Positions 49,698-59,861 are shown, counted from the stretch's first letter. The stretch: DNA of 64,000 bases from Pseudomonas sp. BN411 (GCF_029871235.1 NZ_SSOM01000082.1:113143-177142); one strand, 5' to 3'. Numbers and translations: made by a program. Notes: generated from the sequence alone by a model not told the origin.

Positions 49698-50446
49698 AGG
49701 CCGGCGCGCCGCTGCTCGCCCTGTAGCAGCGCTTCCAGTTCACCGCTGTCGCGCAGCTTCTGCAGCGCGGCGTCCAGTCGATCCGCCGGTATCGGCAACT
49801 GGCTGCCGTAGGCGCAATGGATGCGGTAACGCTCCACTACCCAGGGGCTGAAGACCAGCGGAGCGTCGGGGCGTGCTGCCAGTTCGTAGGCCAGACTGCG
49901 GCGCATGTCGATGATGGCGTCCAGCCGCTTGTGGCTGAGCAGATTCAGGCGGGTATCCAGGTCGCGCACGTCCTTGCGTTGCACGTCATGATTAGCGAAG
50001 GCTTCCATCAGCGGCAGGCTGTAGGCGAATCCCAGGCTGGTGCCCAGCACCTTGCCCTTGAGGTCGGCCAGGCCAAGGATGCTCGGGGTGTCGCGATGCT
50101 GGAGGAGGGCGTCCTCCTCCTCGAACAGGGGCGGTGACCAGTGATAGGCGGAGGCGTCCACCATCCACTCTGGATTGGAATTGCAGATCAGGTGGATGCG
50201 GCCGTTCTTCAGGGATTCCTCGATGCGCTTGTTCGGGGTTTCGATGAAGCTCACCGAGACGGACAGCTCCTTGGCGATACGCTCGCCAAGGCGGAAGACG
50301 AATCCGCCGAGCAAGGCATGGTCGCTTATCTGTGCGTAAGGCATGCCGTCGGCGGGGCCGAAGCCCCAGCGCAGCTCCTGGGCCAGCAGCAGGCCGGGCC
50401 AGAGGCTGGCAAGTATCCAGAGAACTACACGAAATTGCCGCGTCAC
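49685..50446 (-). CDS. Periplasmic solute-binding (SBP_bac_3-like) protein
   Basis: 253 residues with signal peptide (LWILASLWPGLLLAQ, cut near LAQ). SBP family 3 features: GMPYAQISDHALLGGFVFRL, NGRIHLICNSNPEW, LADLKGKVLGTSLGFAY, LRDSGELEALL. No transporter genes beside it, so it may act in sensing or be an orphan. Confidence 0.85.
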   Translation of the reverse strand: MTRQFRVVLWILASLWPGLLLAQELRWGFGPADGMPYAQISDHALLGGFVFRLGERIAKELSVSVSFIETPNKRIEESLKNGRIHLICNSNPEWMVDASAYHWSPPLFEEEDALLQHRDTPSILGLADLKGKVLGTSLGFAYSLPLMEAFANHDVQRKDVRDLDTRLNLLSHKRLDAIIDMRRSLAYELAARPDAPLVFSPWVVERYRIHCAYGSQLPIPADRLDAALQKLRDSGELEALLQGEQRRAGLQDR

Positions 50447-50567
50447 GAGCCTTCCCCCGCTTGGTGGACGCAGTATAGTTCACCCTCTGCGGGCCCTTGG
50501 CCTGATAAGATGGCCGCCTGCATGGAGGTGCTGAAGCAGTCGGCACTGCGTTCCACGGGGAGCTTCA

Positions 50568-50882
50568 ATGAGTGTGCAAGTGATCATGCGTGACGGTCAG
50601 GCGGAATATGCGGTTCTGCCCTGGGCCGAGTACCAGGCGCTGCTGCGCGCCGCCGGCCAGGGCACCACTGAAACGGCCGCTGAACCAACCAGGACGGCGC
50701 TCGGACAACTGAAGTCGCTGCGCGAGGCCCAGGGCCAGAGCCTGGAGCAACTGGCCCGCGCCGTGGGCATCAGTCCCCATTACCTGGGGCTGATCGAAAG
50801 CGGCGAACGCGAACCTGATGAAGCCATCAAGCGCGGCTTGGCGCGCGTTCTCGGGGTTTCCGGCTGGGAGTCCGGATCTTGA
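50568..50882 (+). CDS. XRE-family HTH protein with Phd/antitoxin-like N-terminus
   Basis: 104 residues. First 30 (VQVIMRDGQAEYAVLPWAEY) look like a Phd/RelB-type dimerisation strand pair; 45-100 are an XRE helix-turn-helix (LKSLREAQGQSLEQLARAVG, ISPHYLGLIESGEREPDEAI). Antitoxin-like, but no toxin is recognised next to it. Start of a three-gene chain with overlapping ends. Confidence 0.82.
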   Translation: MSVQVIMRDGQAEYAVLPWAEYQALLRAAGQGTTETAAEPTRTALGQLKSLREAQGQSLEQLARAVGISPHYLGLIESGEREPDEAIKRGLARVLGVSGWESGS

Positions 50883-51244
50883 GTCTGCGAATCAGCCGCC
50901 AGCATTGGCAAGCCCTGTTGACCGAACTGGAGGATGCCCGCCGTCAGCGCCATCTGCTGACCTATCGGGCATTGATCGAACGTCTGCAGCTGCCGTCTCC
51001 GGCCATGCAGACCCTCACTGCGGCCCTTGAGCACCTGGCCGCCCTCGATGCGCGCGCCGAGCGTCCGCTGCGCAGCTCCCTGGTGATCAGCCAGGGTGCC
51101 AGTCGCCTGCCGCGCACCGGCTTCTTCGAGTGCGTCGAACGCCTGGGCCGCTTCTCCGGTCCGCCGGATGGAACCGCTGCGGCGTCCTGGCATGCCGCTG
51201 AAGTGGTGCGTGTGTTCGAGTTCAGTTACCCCGCGGAGCAATGA
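50879..51244 (+). CDS. Hypothetical protein, cotranscribed with the XRE gene
   Basis: 121 residues, TTG start overlapping the previous TGA. Helical N-terminus (SRQHWQALLTELEDARRQRH, LLTYRALIERLQLPSPAMQT) and a short beta C-terminal part (SSLVISQGASRLPRTGFFEC). No family assigned; not obviously a toxin. Confidence 0.72.
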   Translation: MSLRISRQHWQALLTELEDARRQRHLLTYRALIERLQLPSPAMQTLTAALEHLAALDARAERPLRSSLVISQGASRLPRTGFFECVERLGRFSGPPDGTAAASWHAAEVVRVFEFSYPAEQ

Positions 51245-51711
51245 TGCTCTGGAAGCTGCGGGCGCGGATTGGCTACCAGGTAGCGCGTTGGCTGATGCGC
51301 TTCCCCAAACTGGTGGCCCAGCCGCGTGCCTGGCAGTGGATGCAGGGTCAGTACGCGCGCATGGCGGCCCTGGGTGACGTTCCGGCGCAGAGCTTCTATG
51401 GCCATTTGCTGCTGCATCGTGGCCACGGCTTTGGTGCGCGGGAGGAGGGCATCCGCCTGCTGCGCCTGGCCGCGCAGGGTGGTGATGGCAAATCGGCTTA
51501 CCAACTGGGTGTACTGAGCCTTGCCGGTGATGCCCGGCAGGCGCCGGATGCCGCCGAGGCCGCGCGTTGGTGGAGCCTGGCCGCCGATGCCGGTCATCCG
51601 CTGGCCGCGCGCAAGCTGGCCGATCTCTATCGCGACGGCGGGCCGGGCCTGGAGCCTGATCCCGCTGCCGCCGAACGTGCCGCCCGGCAAGCGGGCGAAC
51701 TCGGCCTCTGA
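51241..51711 (+). CDS. Sel1-repeat-like protein
   Basis: 156 residues, ATG overlapping the preceding stop by 4 nt. Two to three Sel1-type helical repeats: EGIRLLRLAAQGGDGKSAYQ, AAEAARWWSLAADAGHPLAA, and AAAERAARQAGELGL. Probably a protein-interaction scaffold; an N-terminal basic/hydrophobic helix (LWKLRARIGYQVARWLMRF) may touch the membrane. Confidence 0.82.
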   Translation: MMLWKLRARIGYQVARWLMRFPKLVAQPRAWQWMQGQYARMAALGDVPAQSFYGHLLLHRGHGFGAREEGIRLLRLAAQGGDGKSAYQLGVLSLAGDARQAPDAAEAARWWSLAADAGHPLAARKLADLYRDGGPGLEPDPAAAERAARQAGELGL

Positions 51712-51734
51712 GCCGGCCGCGAGCCGGCAGTCCT

Positions 51735-53480
51735 TCAATCCGCTTCGATGATGTGCAGGCTGTAGCCGGGCATGGCCTTCGCATGGTGCTTGGCTTCCGA
51801 GGCGAGTCCTGCGAGCTGCGAGGCGTCCAGCCTGGCGCAGTCCTCCGGCCGCAACGTCACCACGCCGATGGATAGCGACAGCAACGGGAATTCCTCGCGC
51901 TGGCCATGGCGGTTATGGGCGACGAAGCAGCCCGCTTGCAGGTGATCGCTGCGATAGAAGCGCCGGCACTGGCCCTGGAAATCCTCCAGCAGGTAATTGA
52001 GCCGAGCGCGCCAATCATCCGAACCCAACACCAGCAGGAAGTCGTCGCCACCGATATGGCCGACGAAATCCCGCGCCGGGTCCACCCGCTCGCTCAGGCA
52101 CTGGGCCAGGCAGAGCAGCACCTCGTCGCCCTTGGCGTAGCCATAGAGGTCGTTGAAGGGCTTGAAGCTGTCGATGTCCACGTAGCAGACCACCGCCTGG
52201 CGACGCTGCTGCAACAGGCGCGTCAGACACTGCTGGATGGGCACATTGCCCGGTAGCAGAGTCAACGGGTTGGCGTGGCGGGCCTGCTGGATCTTCAGTT
52301 CGGTAATCAGCTTGAGCACGTCGATCACCCGCCCCAGGCCACGATAGCGGCCGTCGAGGATGATGATGAAATCCTCTTCGATGCGCTGCCGTGCGCGACT
52401 GGTGATCAGGCGGCTGACCTGCTGCAGCGATTGCCCCATCTCCACGGCGAGGAAGTCAGTGCTCATCAGCCTGTTGACTGACTTGCGGGTGAACAGGTCG
52501 GTAGCGAAGGGGCGCAGCAAGGCTTCCGAAAGCAGGTGGCGGTGGACGATGCCCACCGGACGCTGCTGGTCGTCCAGCACCGCCAGGGAGTTGAGGTTGG
52601 CCTGGGCGCGGAAGGCTTCCAGCACCTCGTGGATCGGCGTGTCCTCATGCACCGCCGGTTGCTCATTGAGCAGGGCGGCCAGGTCGCTGCTTTCCTCGTT
52701 CATGCTGCCGATGGATTCCAGCGGCGGCAGCAGTGCGCGGGCATCGCGCGACGGGTGCTCCTGTGGGCGGCCGAGCAGGTAGCCCTGGACCAGATCGACG
52801 CCCATTTCCGCCAGCACTGCCAGTTCTTCCGGCAGTTCGATGCCTTCGGCGATGACCTGGGCGCGCGAGGCCTTGGCCATCTTCAGGATGGATTCGACGA
52901 ACTCGCGCTTCACCGAGTCCTGGTGGATGCCGTCGATGAAGTGGCGGTCGATCTTCACGTAGTCCGGGCGCAGCTCGGACCACAGGCGCAGACTGGAGTA
53001 GCCGGCTCCCAGGTCATCCAGGGCAATGGAGAAGCCCATGGCGCGGTAGTGGTGCAGGGCGGTGTCGAGCAGGTTGAAGTCTTCGGTCGGAGTCTGTTCG
53101 GTCAGCTCGATCACCACCTGGCTGGGCGGGATGCCGAATGCCTGCAGCATCTTCAGGGTGCGCCCCGGCTGGTGCGCCGGGTCGAGCAGGGATTCGGGGG
53201 AGACGTTGAGGAACAGCAGGCCGTCGAGCTTGAGTTCCTTGAAACGGCGGCATGCGCTTTTGCGGCAGGCCATTTCCAGTTCGCTCAGGCGTCCGGCATG
53301 ACGTGCCACGGCGAACAGGGTTACCGGTGGATGCAATGGGCTGTTGGACGGGCCGCGGGTCAGTGCCTCGTAACCGAGGATGCGCCGTTCCGACAGCGAC
53401 AGGATTGGCTGGAACAGGCTGTGCAAGTCCCCGTGAGCGAGGATCAGACCCAGCGCGCTCAACTGCTCGGTGACGGTCAT
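51735..53480 (-). CDS. EAL-CBS-GGDEF protein of c-di-GMP metabolism
   Basis: 581 residues. EAL domain first (about 15-250) with all key residues visible: GYEALTRG, LFLNVSPES, VIELTEQTP, IALDDLGAGYSS, YVKIDRHFI, VIAEGIEL, VQGYLLGRP, so a phosphodiesterase. CBS pair at about 270-390 (VHEDTPIHEVLEAFRAQANL), then GGDEF at about 410-560 with GGDDF, a permitted variant. Order and neighbours match my memory of PA3258. Nucleotide binding by the CBS pair may tune activity. Confidence 0.92.
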   Translation of the reverse strand: MTVTEQLSALGLILAHGDLHSLFQPILSLSERRILGYEALTRGPSNSPLHPPVTLFAVARHAGRLSELEMACRKSACRRFKELKLDGLLFLNVSPESLLDPAHQPGRTLKMLQAFGIPPSQVVIELTEQTPTEDFNLLDTALHHYRAMGFSIALDDLGAGYSSLRLWSELRPDYVKIDRHFIDGIHQDSVKREFVESILKMAKASRAQVIAEGIELPEELAVLAEMGVDLVQGYLLGRPQEHPSRDARALLPPLESIGSMNEESSDLAALLNEQPAVHEDTPIHEVLEAFRAQANLNSLAVLDDQQRPVGIVHRHLLSEALLRPFATDLFTRKSVNRLMSTDFLAVEMGQSLQQVSRLITSRARQRIEEDFIIILDGRYRGLGRVIDVLKLITELKIQQARHANPLTLLPGNVPIQQCLTRLLQQRRQAVVCYVDIDSFKPFNDLYGYAKGDEVLLCLAQCLSERVDPARDFVGHIGGDDFLLVLGSDDWRARLNYLLEDFQGQCRRFYRSDHLQAGCFVAHNRHGQREEFPLLSLSIGVVTLRPEDCARLDASQLAGLASEAKHHAKAMPGYSLHIIEAD

Positions 53481-53496
53481 GCTGTTACTCGTGAAA

Positions 53497-53523
53497 AAGA
53501 AAGGGGCCGCATTCGCGGCCCCC
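53497..53523 (-). terminator. Terminator of prc
   Basis: Minus strand GGGGCCGC-GAAT-GCGGCCCC followed by TTTCTTTTT. Confidence 0.88.
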
Positions 53524-53563
53524 GGATTTCACGACAGTTATGTGACGGCGTTATGACATCATT

Positions 53564-55645
53564 TCAATGTTTGGCCACTGCGGCGTTCAAACCCAGGTAA
53601 TCCAGCAGGATCTGCCCGGTCTCGGTCAGGTAAGCGTCGTCTTCCGGCTTGGTCTTTTCCTCTTCCACCGGCACGGCATCCTCGTCTTCAGGCTTGAGCT
53701 CCTTCAGCAGCTCTTCGCCCTTGGCCTTGCGGCGGGTGTTTTCCATCGCCAGCTGCTTGGCTTCGATATCGGCCTGCTCGGTGCGCCGCTTGGCCTCATT
53801 GAGGCTGACCACGGTGTCCTTCATCAGCTTCTGGGCCAGCGCCAGGCGCTCGCGGCTGTAGACGAAGTCCGGGTCATCCGCGGTGCGCGCGTCGTGGCGG
53901 GACTTCAGCTCGGCCAGGAACGGCTTGAACGGGTCCAGCTCGGGCTTGATGGCAGGGCGGATGCTGTCCCAGGGCATGGCCTCGGGCAGGGCGCTCTCGC
54001 CGATCTGCTTGGTATCCACCACCGAGGGGTACTCGATGTCCGGCAGTACGCCCTGATGCTGGGTGCTCTGGCCGGAGACGCGGTAGAACTTGGCCAGGGT
54101 CAGCTTCAGTTCACCGTGGTTCAGCGGCTGGATGGTCTGCACGGTGCCTTTACCGAAGGTCTGGCCGCCGATGATCAGTGCGCGGTGGTAGTCCTGCATG
54201 GCGCCTGCGAAGATCTCCGAGGCCGAGGCGGACAGGCGGTTGACCAGCACGGCCATCGGGCCGGTATAGAAGGCGCCGGTGTTCTCGTCGGCCAGCACGT
54301 CGACGCGGCCGTCGCTGTTGCGTACCAGCACGGTCGGGCCCTGGTCGATGAACAGGCCGGTCAGCTCGGTGGCTTCCTGCAGGGAGCCACCGCCGTTGTT
54401 GCGCAGGTCGATGACCACGCCGTCGACTTTCTCCTTCTGCAGCTCGCCGAGGAGTTTCTTCACGTCGCGGGTGGTGCTCTTGTACTCGGGGTCGCCGGCG
54501 CGGAACGCCTTGAAGTCCAGGTAGAAGGCCGGCACCTCGATCACGCCGAGCTTGAACTTGCTGCCTTCATGCTCGAGGTTGAGGACGGATTTCTTCGCTG
54601 CCTGTTCTTCCAGCTTCACCGCTTCACGGGTGATGGCGACCACTTTGCTGGTCTGGTCGTTCGGCGCGTTGCTCGCCGGAATCACTTCCAGGCGCACCAC
54701 CGAGCCTTTCGGTCCGCGGATCAGCTTGACCACTTCGTCCAGGCGCCAGCCGATCACGTCGACCATTTCGCCATTGCCCTGGGCAACGCCGACTATCTTG
54801 TCCGCCGGGGCGACCTGCTTGCTCTTCTCGGCCGGACCGGCCGGCACCAGGCGCACCACCTTCACGTACTCGTTGTCGCTCTGCAGCACGGCGCCGATGC
54901 CCTCGAGGGACAGGCTCATGTTGATGTCGAAGTTCTCCGCGTTGTCCGGGGAGAGGTACTGGGTATGCGGGTCGTAGGTCTGCGCGAAGGCGTTGATATA
55001 GGCCTGGAACACGTCCTCGCCACGGGTCTGGTCGAGGCGCGAAAGCTGGTTCTTGTAGCGCTTGATCAGCAGCTCCTGGATGGCCTTGGGTTCCTTCTTG
55101 GCTAGCTTCAGGCGCAGGACTTCGTCCTTCACGCGCTTGCGCCAGAGATCGTCGAGGGCAGCGCGGTCCTTGGCCCACGGCGCTTTCTCGCGGTCGGTTT
55201 CCAGGCTTTCGTCGACGGTGAAGTCGATCTTGTCGACGCCTTGATCCAGCATCGCCAGGGCGAAGTCCAGGCGCTCCTTGAGGCGGTCCAGATGGCGCTT
55301 GTAGATGACGAAGCCGGGTTCCAGGTCGCCGCTTTTCAGCAGGTCGTCGAAACGCGTGCGCCACTTGTCGAATTCAGCGATATCGCCGGCGGTGAAGTAC
55401 ATCCGCGCCGGGTCGAGGAGCTTGAGGTAGCCCTCGTAGATCTTCACCGAGCGCTCATCGTTGAGCGGCGGCTTGTTGTAGTGATGGCGCTTGAGCAGCT
55501 CCACCACATTGAGGCTGGCGATGACCTGTTCACGGTCGGGCTGAAGGGCGTCCCAGCTGTCCGGGGCGGTTGGGGCGGCATGCAGCGGCAGAACGCTGAC
55601 GCTGAGGGCCAAGGCAAGTGCAGAACTGATCAGGGAGCGCTTCAT
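53564..55645 (-). CDS. prc: Carboxy-terminal (tail-specific) processing protease Prc/AlgO
   Basis: 693 residues from MKRSLISSALALALSVSVLP; signal peptide ends LHAA. PDZ domain around 240-320 (SLSLEGIGAVLQSDNEYVKV), S41 catalytic part with RNNGGGSLQEA, SASASEIFAGAMQDY (Ser) and GGQTFGKGTVQ (Lys dyad). Charged C-terminal tail (KPEDEDAVPVEEEKTKPEDD). Periplasmic protease; in P. aeruginosa AlgO affects alginate control through MucA fragments. The frame stays open upstream across another gene, so the signal-peptide start decides. Confidence 0.93.
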   Translation of the reverse strand: MKRSLISSALALALSVSVLPLHAAPTAPDSWDALQPDREQVIASLNVVELLKRHHYNKPPLNDERSVKIYEGYLKLLDPARMYFTAGDIAEFDKWRTRFDDLLKSGDLEPGFVIYKRHLDRLKERLDFALAMLDQGVDKIDFTVDESLETDREKAPWAKDRAALDDLWRKRVKDEVLRLKLAKKEPKAIQELLIKRYKNQLSRLDQTRGEDVFQAYINAFAQTYDPHTQYLSPDNAENFDINMSLSLEGIGAVLQSDNEYVKVVRLVPAGPAEKSKQVAPADKIVGVAQGNGEMVDVIGWRLDEVVKLIRGPKGSVVRLEVIPASNAPNDQTSKVVAITREAVKLEEQAAKKSVLNLEHEGSKFKLGVIEVPAFYLDFKAFRAGDPEYKSTTRDVKKLLGELQKEKVDGVVIDLRNNGGGSLQEATELTGLFIDQGPTVLVRNSDGRVDVLADENTGAFYTGPMAVLVNRLSASASEIFAGAMQDYHRALIIGGQTFGKGTVQTIQPLNHGELKLTLAKFYRVSGQSTQHQGVLPDIEYPSVVDTKQIGESALPEAMPWDSIRPAIKPELDPFKPFLAELKSRHDARTADDPDFVYSRERLALAQKLMKDTVVSLNEAKRRTEQADIEAKQLAMENTRRKAKGEELLKELKPEDEDAVPVEEEKTKPEDDAYLTETGQILLDYLGLNAAVAKH

Positions 55646-55771
55646 GCTGATTCGACGTCGGGACAGGTGATAACGCATATTAGGCCGTAATTGAGGGCGC
55701 CGGGTTCCATTGGCGCAAAGCGAAGGCCCGGCGAGTCGCCGGGCCAGATCCAAGCTCACTATGGAGGCACC

Positions 55772-56737
55772 GTGAAGGCATTGCAAGGCGTCGACGGACG
55801 CGTGGAGTGGGGGGAGCGGGCCAGCCCGGCCTGTGATGTGGGGCAAGTGCGGATTCGCGTGGCCGCCGCTGGCCTGAACCGTGCCGACCTGCTGCAGCGC
55901 GCGGGGCTCTACCCGCCGCCGCCGGGGGCCAGCGACATCCTCGGCCTGGAAGCTTCCGGGGTGATCACCGAGGTCGGCGCCGGCAGCGGCGCCTGGCAGG
56001 TGGGCGATCGCGTCTGCTGCCTGCTGGCCGGTGGTGGCATGGCCGAAGAGGTGGTTGTGGATGCACGCCATGTGCTGCCGGTGCCCGAGGGTCTTTCCCT
56101 GGCCGAAGCTGCGGCGCTGCCGGAAGTCTATGCCACCGCCTGGCTCAACCTGTTCCAGCTGGCGGCACTGAAGCCCGGCGAGAAGGTGCTGTTGCACGCG
56201 GGCGCCAGTGGCGTCGGTTCCGCGGCCATCCAGCTGTGCAAGGCTTTCGGCAACCCTTGCTGGGTCAGCGTGGGTTCGGCCGAGCGCCTGGCCTACTGCG
56301 AATCCCTCGGCGCCCAGGGCGGCGCGCTGCGTGGTGAGGACCTGGAAGGTCTGCGTGACTTCGCGCCTTTCGATGTGATCCTCGACCCGGTCGGAGGCAA
56401 TTACGCCAGCCTCAATCTGGCGCTGGCCGCCGTCGACGGTCGCTGGGTGAACATCGGCCTGATGGGTGGACGCAAGGCTGAGCTGGACATGGCGCTGCTG
56501 CTCGGCAAGCGGGTACAGCTGATCGGCTCGACCCTGCGTAGCCGTGACGAACAGTTCAAGGCCGATCTCATCAGCGAATTGCGCCAGCACGTCTGGCCGC
56601 TGTTCGAGGAAAGCCGCCTGCAGCCGCGCCTGGAACGTGCCTTCCCCGCGAAGGATGCCGAGGCTGCTTTCGAGGCCCTGGCCAGTAACCAGGTAGAAGG
56701 AAAACTGGTACTGCTGCTGGACGAAAGCCTGGTGTGA
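55772..56737 (+). CDS. NAD(P)H:quinone oxidoreductase, zinc-less MDR (PIG3/QOR type)
   Basis: 321 residues, GTG start with GGAGG. GLNRADLLQRAGLYPPPPGA and GLEASGVITEVG, then LLHAGASGVGSAAIQLCKAF (NADPH fold) and GRWVNIGLMGG. Typical of TP53I3-like quinone reductases of about 325 residues. Divergent from prc. Confidence 0.92.
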   Translation: MKALQGVDGRVEWGERASPACDVGQVRIRVAAAGLNRADLLQRAGLYPPPPGASDILGLEASGVITEVGAGSGAWQVGDRVCCLLAGGGMAEEVVVDARHVLPVPEGLSLAEAAALPEVYATAWLNLFQLAALKPGEKVLLHAGASGVGSAAIQLCKAFGNPCWVSVGSAERLAYCESLGAQGGALRGEDLEGLRDFAPFDVILDPVGGNYASLNLALAAVDGRWVNIGLMGGRKAELDMALLLGKRVQLIGSTLRSRDEQFKADLISELRQHVWPLFEESRLQPRLERAFPAKDAEAAFEALASNQVEGKLVLLLDESLV

Positions 56738-56893
56738 CGCCCGCTGCTCCGACGCTCCAACCCGCATGGTACGGGGCGTTGGGGAGTTGCATTGAGGTAA
56801 TCAATCGTTCTGATGGGGTCATTCAATATGATCTTTTTGGAATAAACCAATAGTCTTTGTCGGGTAAATTTCTAACCCAACGAGGACGTTGCG

Positions 56894-57457
56894 ATGTCTC
56901 TGATCAATACCGAAGTCAAACCGTTCAAAGCCACCGCCTACCACCAGGGCAAGTTCGTCGAACTGACCGAAGCCAACCTGAAAGGCAAGTGGTCCGTATT
57001 CTTCTTCTACCCGGCTGACTTCACCTTCGTTTGCCCGACCGAGCTGGGCGACCTGGCTGACAACTACGCCGAGTTCCAGAAGCTGGGCGTGGAAATCTAC
57101 GGCGTGTCCACCGACACCCACTTCACCCACAAGGCCTGGCACGACACTTCCGACACCATCGGCAAGATCCAGTACCCGCTGGTTGGCGACCCGACCTGGG
57201 TTCTGTCCAAGAACTTCGAAGTTCTGATCGAAGAAGCTGGCCTGGCTGACCGTGGCACCTTCGTGATCGACCCGGAAGGCAAGATCCAGATCGTTGAAGT
57301 CAACGCCGGCGGCATCGGCCGTGACGCCCAGGAACTGCTGCGCAAGGTCAAGGCTGCCCAGTACGTTGCCGCTCACCCGGGCGAAGTCTGCCCGGCCAAG
57401 TGGAAGGAAGGCGAAGCCACTCTGGCTCCCTCCCTCGACCTCGTAGGCAAGATCTAA
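56894..57457 (+). CDS. ahpC: Alkyl hydroperoxide reductase peroxidatic subunit AhpC
   Basis: 187 residues. Peroxidatic Cys in [14 protein letters not shown], resolving Cys in [11 protein letters not shown], the E. coli/Salmonella-type AhpC1. Reduces peroxides with electrons from AhpF next door. The 156-bp leader is AT-rich (about 56790-56870) and likely holds an OxyR-activated promoter, though I could not resolve a convincing four-box OxyR site. Confidence 0.97.
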   Translation: MSLINTEVKPFKATAYHQGKFVELTEANLKGKWSVFFFYPADFTFVCPTELGDLADNYAEFQKLGVEIYGVSTDTHFTHKAWHDTSDTIGKIQYPLVGDPTWVLSKNFEVLIEEAGLADRGTFVIDPEGKIQIVEVNAGGIGRDAQELLRKVKAAQYVAAHPGEVCPAKWKEGEATLAPSLDLVGKI

Positions 57458-57630
57458 AAACGGTCGGGAAGCTGTTGCGCTTGCTCACGACGCTTCCCAC
57501 TCCGTTTTACGCGCTGTAAAGGCAAGCGGATGGCCTGGCCATCCGCTCGCACCACACCCCTCATCCCGTTTCGGGCGGTCGGCAACGACCGTCGAGGGGT
57601 GACTCATGCCCGCAATAAAGGAATTCGCAC

Positions 57631-59187
57631 ATGTTGGACGCCAATCTTAAAACTCAGTTGAAGGCCTACCTCGAAAAGGTCACCCAGCCGTTCGAGATCG
57701 TCGCGTCCCTCGATGACAGCGACAAATCCCGTGAGCTGCTTGGCCTGCTGCAAGACATCGTCGGCCTGACCGACAAGATCACCCTGAAGACCGATGGCAG
57801 CGACGCCCGTCGCCCGTCGTTCGCCCTGAATCGCCCCGGCGCGGACATTTCCCTGCGCTTCGCCGGCATCCCCATGGGCCACGAGTTCACCTCGCTGGTG
57901 CTGGCCCTGCTGCAGGTGGGCGGTCATCCGTCCAAGCTCGCTGCCGACGTGATCGAGCAGATCAAGTCCATCGAGGGCGAGTTCACCTTCGAAACCTATT
58001 TCTCGCTGTCCTGCCAGAACTGCCCCGATGTGGTGCAGGCACTGAACCTGATGGCCGTGCTCAATCCGAACATCCGCCACGTCGCCATCGACGGCGCGTT
58101 GTTCCAGGACGAGGTCGAGCAGCGCCAGGTCATGTCGGTGCCGAGCATCTACCTCAACGGTGAAGTGTTCGGCCAGGGCCGCATGGGCGTGGAAGACATC
58201 CTCGCCAAGATCGACACCGGCGCCGCCGCTCGCGATGCCGAGAAACTCAACGCCAAGGCGGCCTTCGACGTGCTGGTGATCGGCGGTGGCCCTGCCGGCG
58301 CTTCCGCGGCCATCTACGCCGCGCGTAAAGGCATCCGCACCGGTGTTGCCGCCGAGCGCTTCGGCGGCCAGGTGCTGGATACCATGGCCATCGAGAACTT
58401 CATCTCGGTGCAGGAGACCGAAGGCCCGAAACTGGCCCGCGCCCTGGAAGAGCACGTCAAGCAGTACGAGGTCGACATCATGAACCTGCAGCGCGCCAGC
58501 GCACTGGTTCCGGCCAAGGCTGAAGGCGAACTGCATGAAGTGAAATTCGAGAGCGGTGCCAGCCTCAAGGCCAAGACCGTGATCCTTTCCACCGGTGCCC
58601 GCTGGCGCGAAATGAATGTGCCGGGCGAGCGGGAATACAAGGCCAAGGGCGTGTGCTTCTGCCCGCACTGTGACGGCCCGCTGTTCAAGGGCAAGCGCGT
58701 GGCGGTGATCGGCGGCGGCAACTCCGGCGTGGAAGCGGCCATCGACCTGGCCGGCATCGTCGGCCACGTCACCCTGATCGAGTTCGACGACAAGCTGCGG
58801 GCCGACGCCGTGCTGCAGAAGAAACTGGCCAGCCTGCCCAACGTCAAGGTCATCAAGAGCGCACTGACCACCGAAGTGAAAGGCGATGGCCAGAAGGTTA
58901 CCGGCCTGGTCTACAAGGACCGCACCACCGATGAACTGCATACCGTGGAGCTGGAAGGCATCTTCGTGCAGATCGGCCTGCTGCCCAACAGCGAGTGGCT
59001 GAAGGGCGTGGTGGAGCTGTCGCCGCGTGGCGAGATCATTACCGACGCCAAGGGCCAGACCAACATCCCCGGCGTGTTCGCCGCTGGTGACGTAACTACG
59101 GTTCCGTACAAACAGATCGTGATCGCCGTGGGCGAGGGCGCCAAGGCGTCGCTGGGTGCCTTCGATCACCTGATCCGTACGACCTGA
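57631..59187 (+). CDS. ahpF: Alkyl hydroperoxide reductase flavoprotein AhpF
   Basis: 518 residues. N-terminal double thioredoxin-fold domain with CQNC, then FAD domain ([20 protein letters not shown]), the redox disulfide CPHC (about 345-348), NADH domain ([17 protein letters not shown]) and FAD end [19 protein letters not shown]. Reduces AhpC with NADH. 173 bp after ahpC with its own SD (AAGGA). Confidence 0.97.
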   Translation: MLDANLKTQLKAYLEKVTQPFEIVASLDDSDKSRELLGLLQDIVGLTDKITLKTDGSDARRPSFALNRPGADISLRFAGIPMGHEFTSLVLALLQVGGHPSKLAADVIEQIKSIEGEFTFETYFSLSCQNCPDVVQALNLMAVLNPNIRHVAIDGALFQDEVEQRQVMSVPSIYLNGEVFGQGRMGVEDILAKIDTGAAARDAEKLNAKAAFDVLVIGGGPAGASAAIYAARKGIRTGVAAERFGGQVLDTMAIENFISVQETEGPKLARALEEHVKQYEVDIMNLQRASALVPAKAEGELHEVKFESGASLKAKTVILSTGARWREMNVPGEREYKAKGVCFCPHCDGPLFKGKRVAVIGGGNSGVEAAIDLAGIVGHVTLIEFDDKLRADAVLQKKLASLPNVKVIKSALTTEVKGDGQKVTGLVYKDRTTDELHTVELEGIFVQIGLLPNSEWLKGVVELSPRGEIITDAKGQTNIPGVFAAGDVTTVPYKQIVIAVGEGAKASLGAFDHLIRTT

Positions 59188-59214
59188 CTTTACTCAGCGT
59201 GGTGTGCTGAAGTG

Positions 59215-59246
59215 GCGGAGGCTCGCAAGAGACCTCCGCTTTTTTT
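59215..59246 (+). terminator. Terminator of ahpF
   Basis: GCGGAGG-CTCGCAAGAGA-CCTCCGCTTTTTTT. Confidence 0.92.
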
Positions 59247-59308
59247 ATGTCCGCGCGGCTTCCCTGTATCCTTCGCGCTTTCGTTCTTCAAGCGGCAGGG
59301 CTCATCTC

Positions 59309-59848
59309 GTGAAACAGCAACTTATCGAATTGATTACGGCAATCAGCTCCGGCTGCATGGCCGAGGATGAGATCGAAGGTGTCGCCGCCGAGGCGACCCA
59401 GGCCTACGCCGATGCGGATGCCTTCCTCGCTGCGAACCCCGATATCAACTACGACGACAGCTTCCCCATCCCCGTCGGCGAATGGGTGGTAGTGGGCAGC
59501 CTGCCCGAGACCGTGCTGTTCCAGGCCGACAGCTACGACCAGCTGTTCCAGCAGGTGGTGGATTCCTTCGGGCCGAGCGTGAATTTCGTGCTCAAGCCCA
59601 AGCAACTGGTGAAAGTCGAGCCGCTCAAGGCCCTGAACCGCATCCAGGTGCAGATGGGCAGCCTCTACCCGGAAAAGGGCGGCTACGTGCTGGTGGACTT
59701 CAGCGAGCCGCTGGATGACGAGCTGCAGTGCGTGCTGGTCTACAAGAACGACCTGGAGAAAGTCATGCAGCTGGCCGTGGACGTCGGCATCTACGCCGCA
59801 CCGGCCTACGAGGCCCTCAAGGCCTCGATGGAAGAAGGCGACGACTGA
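59309..59848 (+). CDS. Hypothetical acidic cytoplasmic protein
   Basis: 179 residues, GTG start. KQQLIELITAISSGCMAEDE, YDDSFPIPVGEWVVVGSLPE and YLVDFSEPLDDEL-like strands. Acidic, no signal or helices in membrane. No family is recognised. Convergent with modA. Confidence 0.75.
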   Translation: MKQQLIELITAISSGCMAEDEIEGVAAEATQAYADADAFLAANPDINYDDSFPIPVGEWVVVGSLPETVLFQADSYDQLFQQVVDSFGPSVNFVLKPKQLVKVEPLKALNRIQVQMGSLYPEKGGYVLVDFSEPLDDELQCVLVYKNDLEKVMQLAVDVGIYAAPAYEALKASMEEGDD

Positions 59849-59861
59849 GTCGCCGCTGACT

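Noticed and set aside
55646..56767. N-terminal extension of Prc
   Set aside because: It would run antisense through the quinone reductase gene; a signal peptide begins at the 55645 ATG.
56780..56880. OxyR binding site ahead of ahpC
   Set aside because: The leader is AT-rich and some ATAG/CTAT-like tetramers occur, but not with the required 7-bp spacing in four boxes.
53567..59169. Long frames antisense to prc (53567-55105) and ahpF (57604-59169)
   Set aside because: Both are exact shadows of well-recognised genes.
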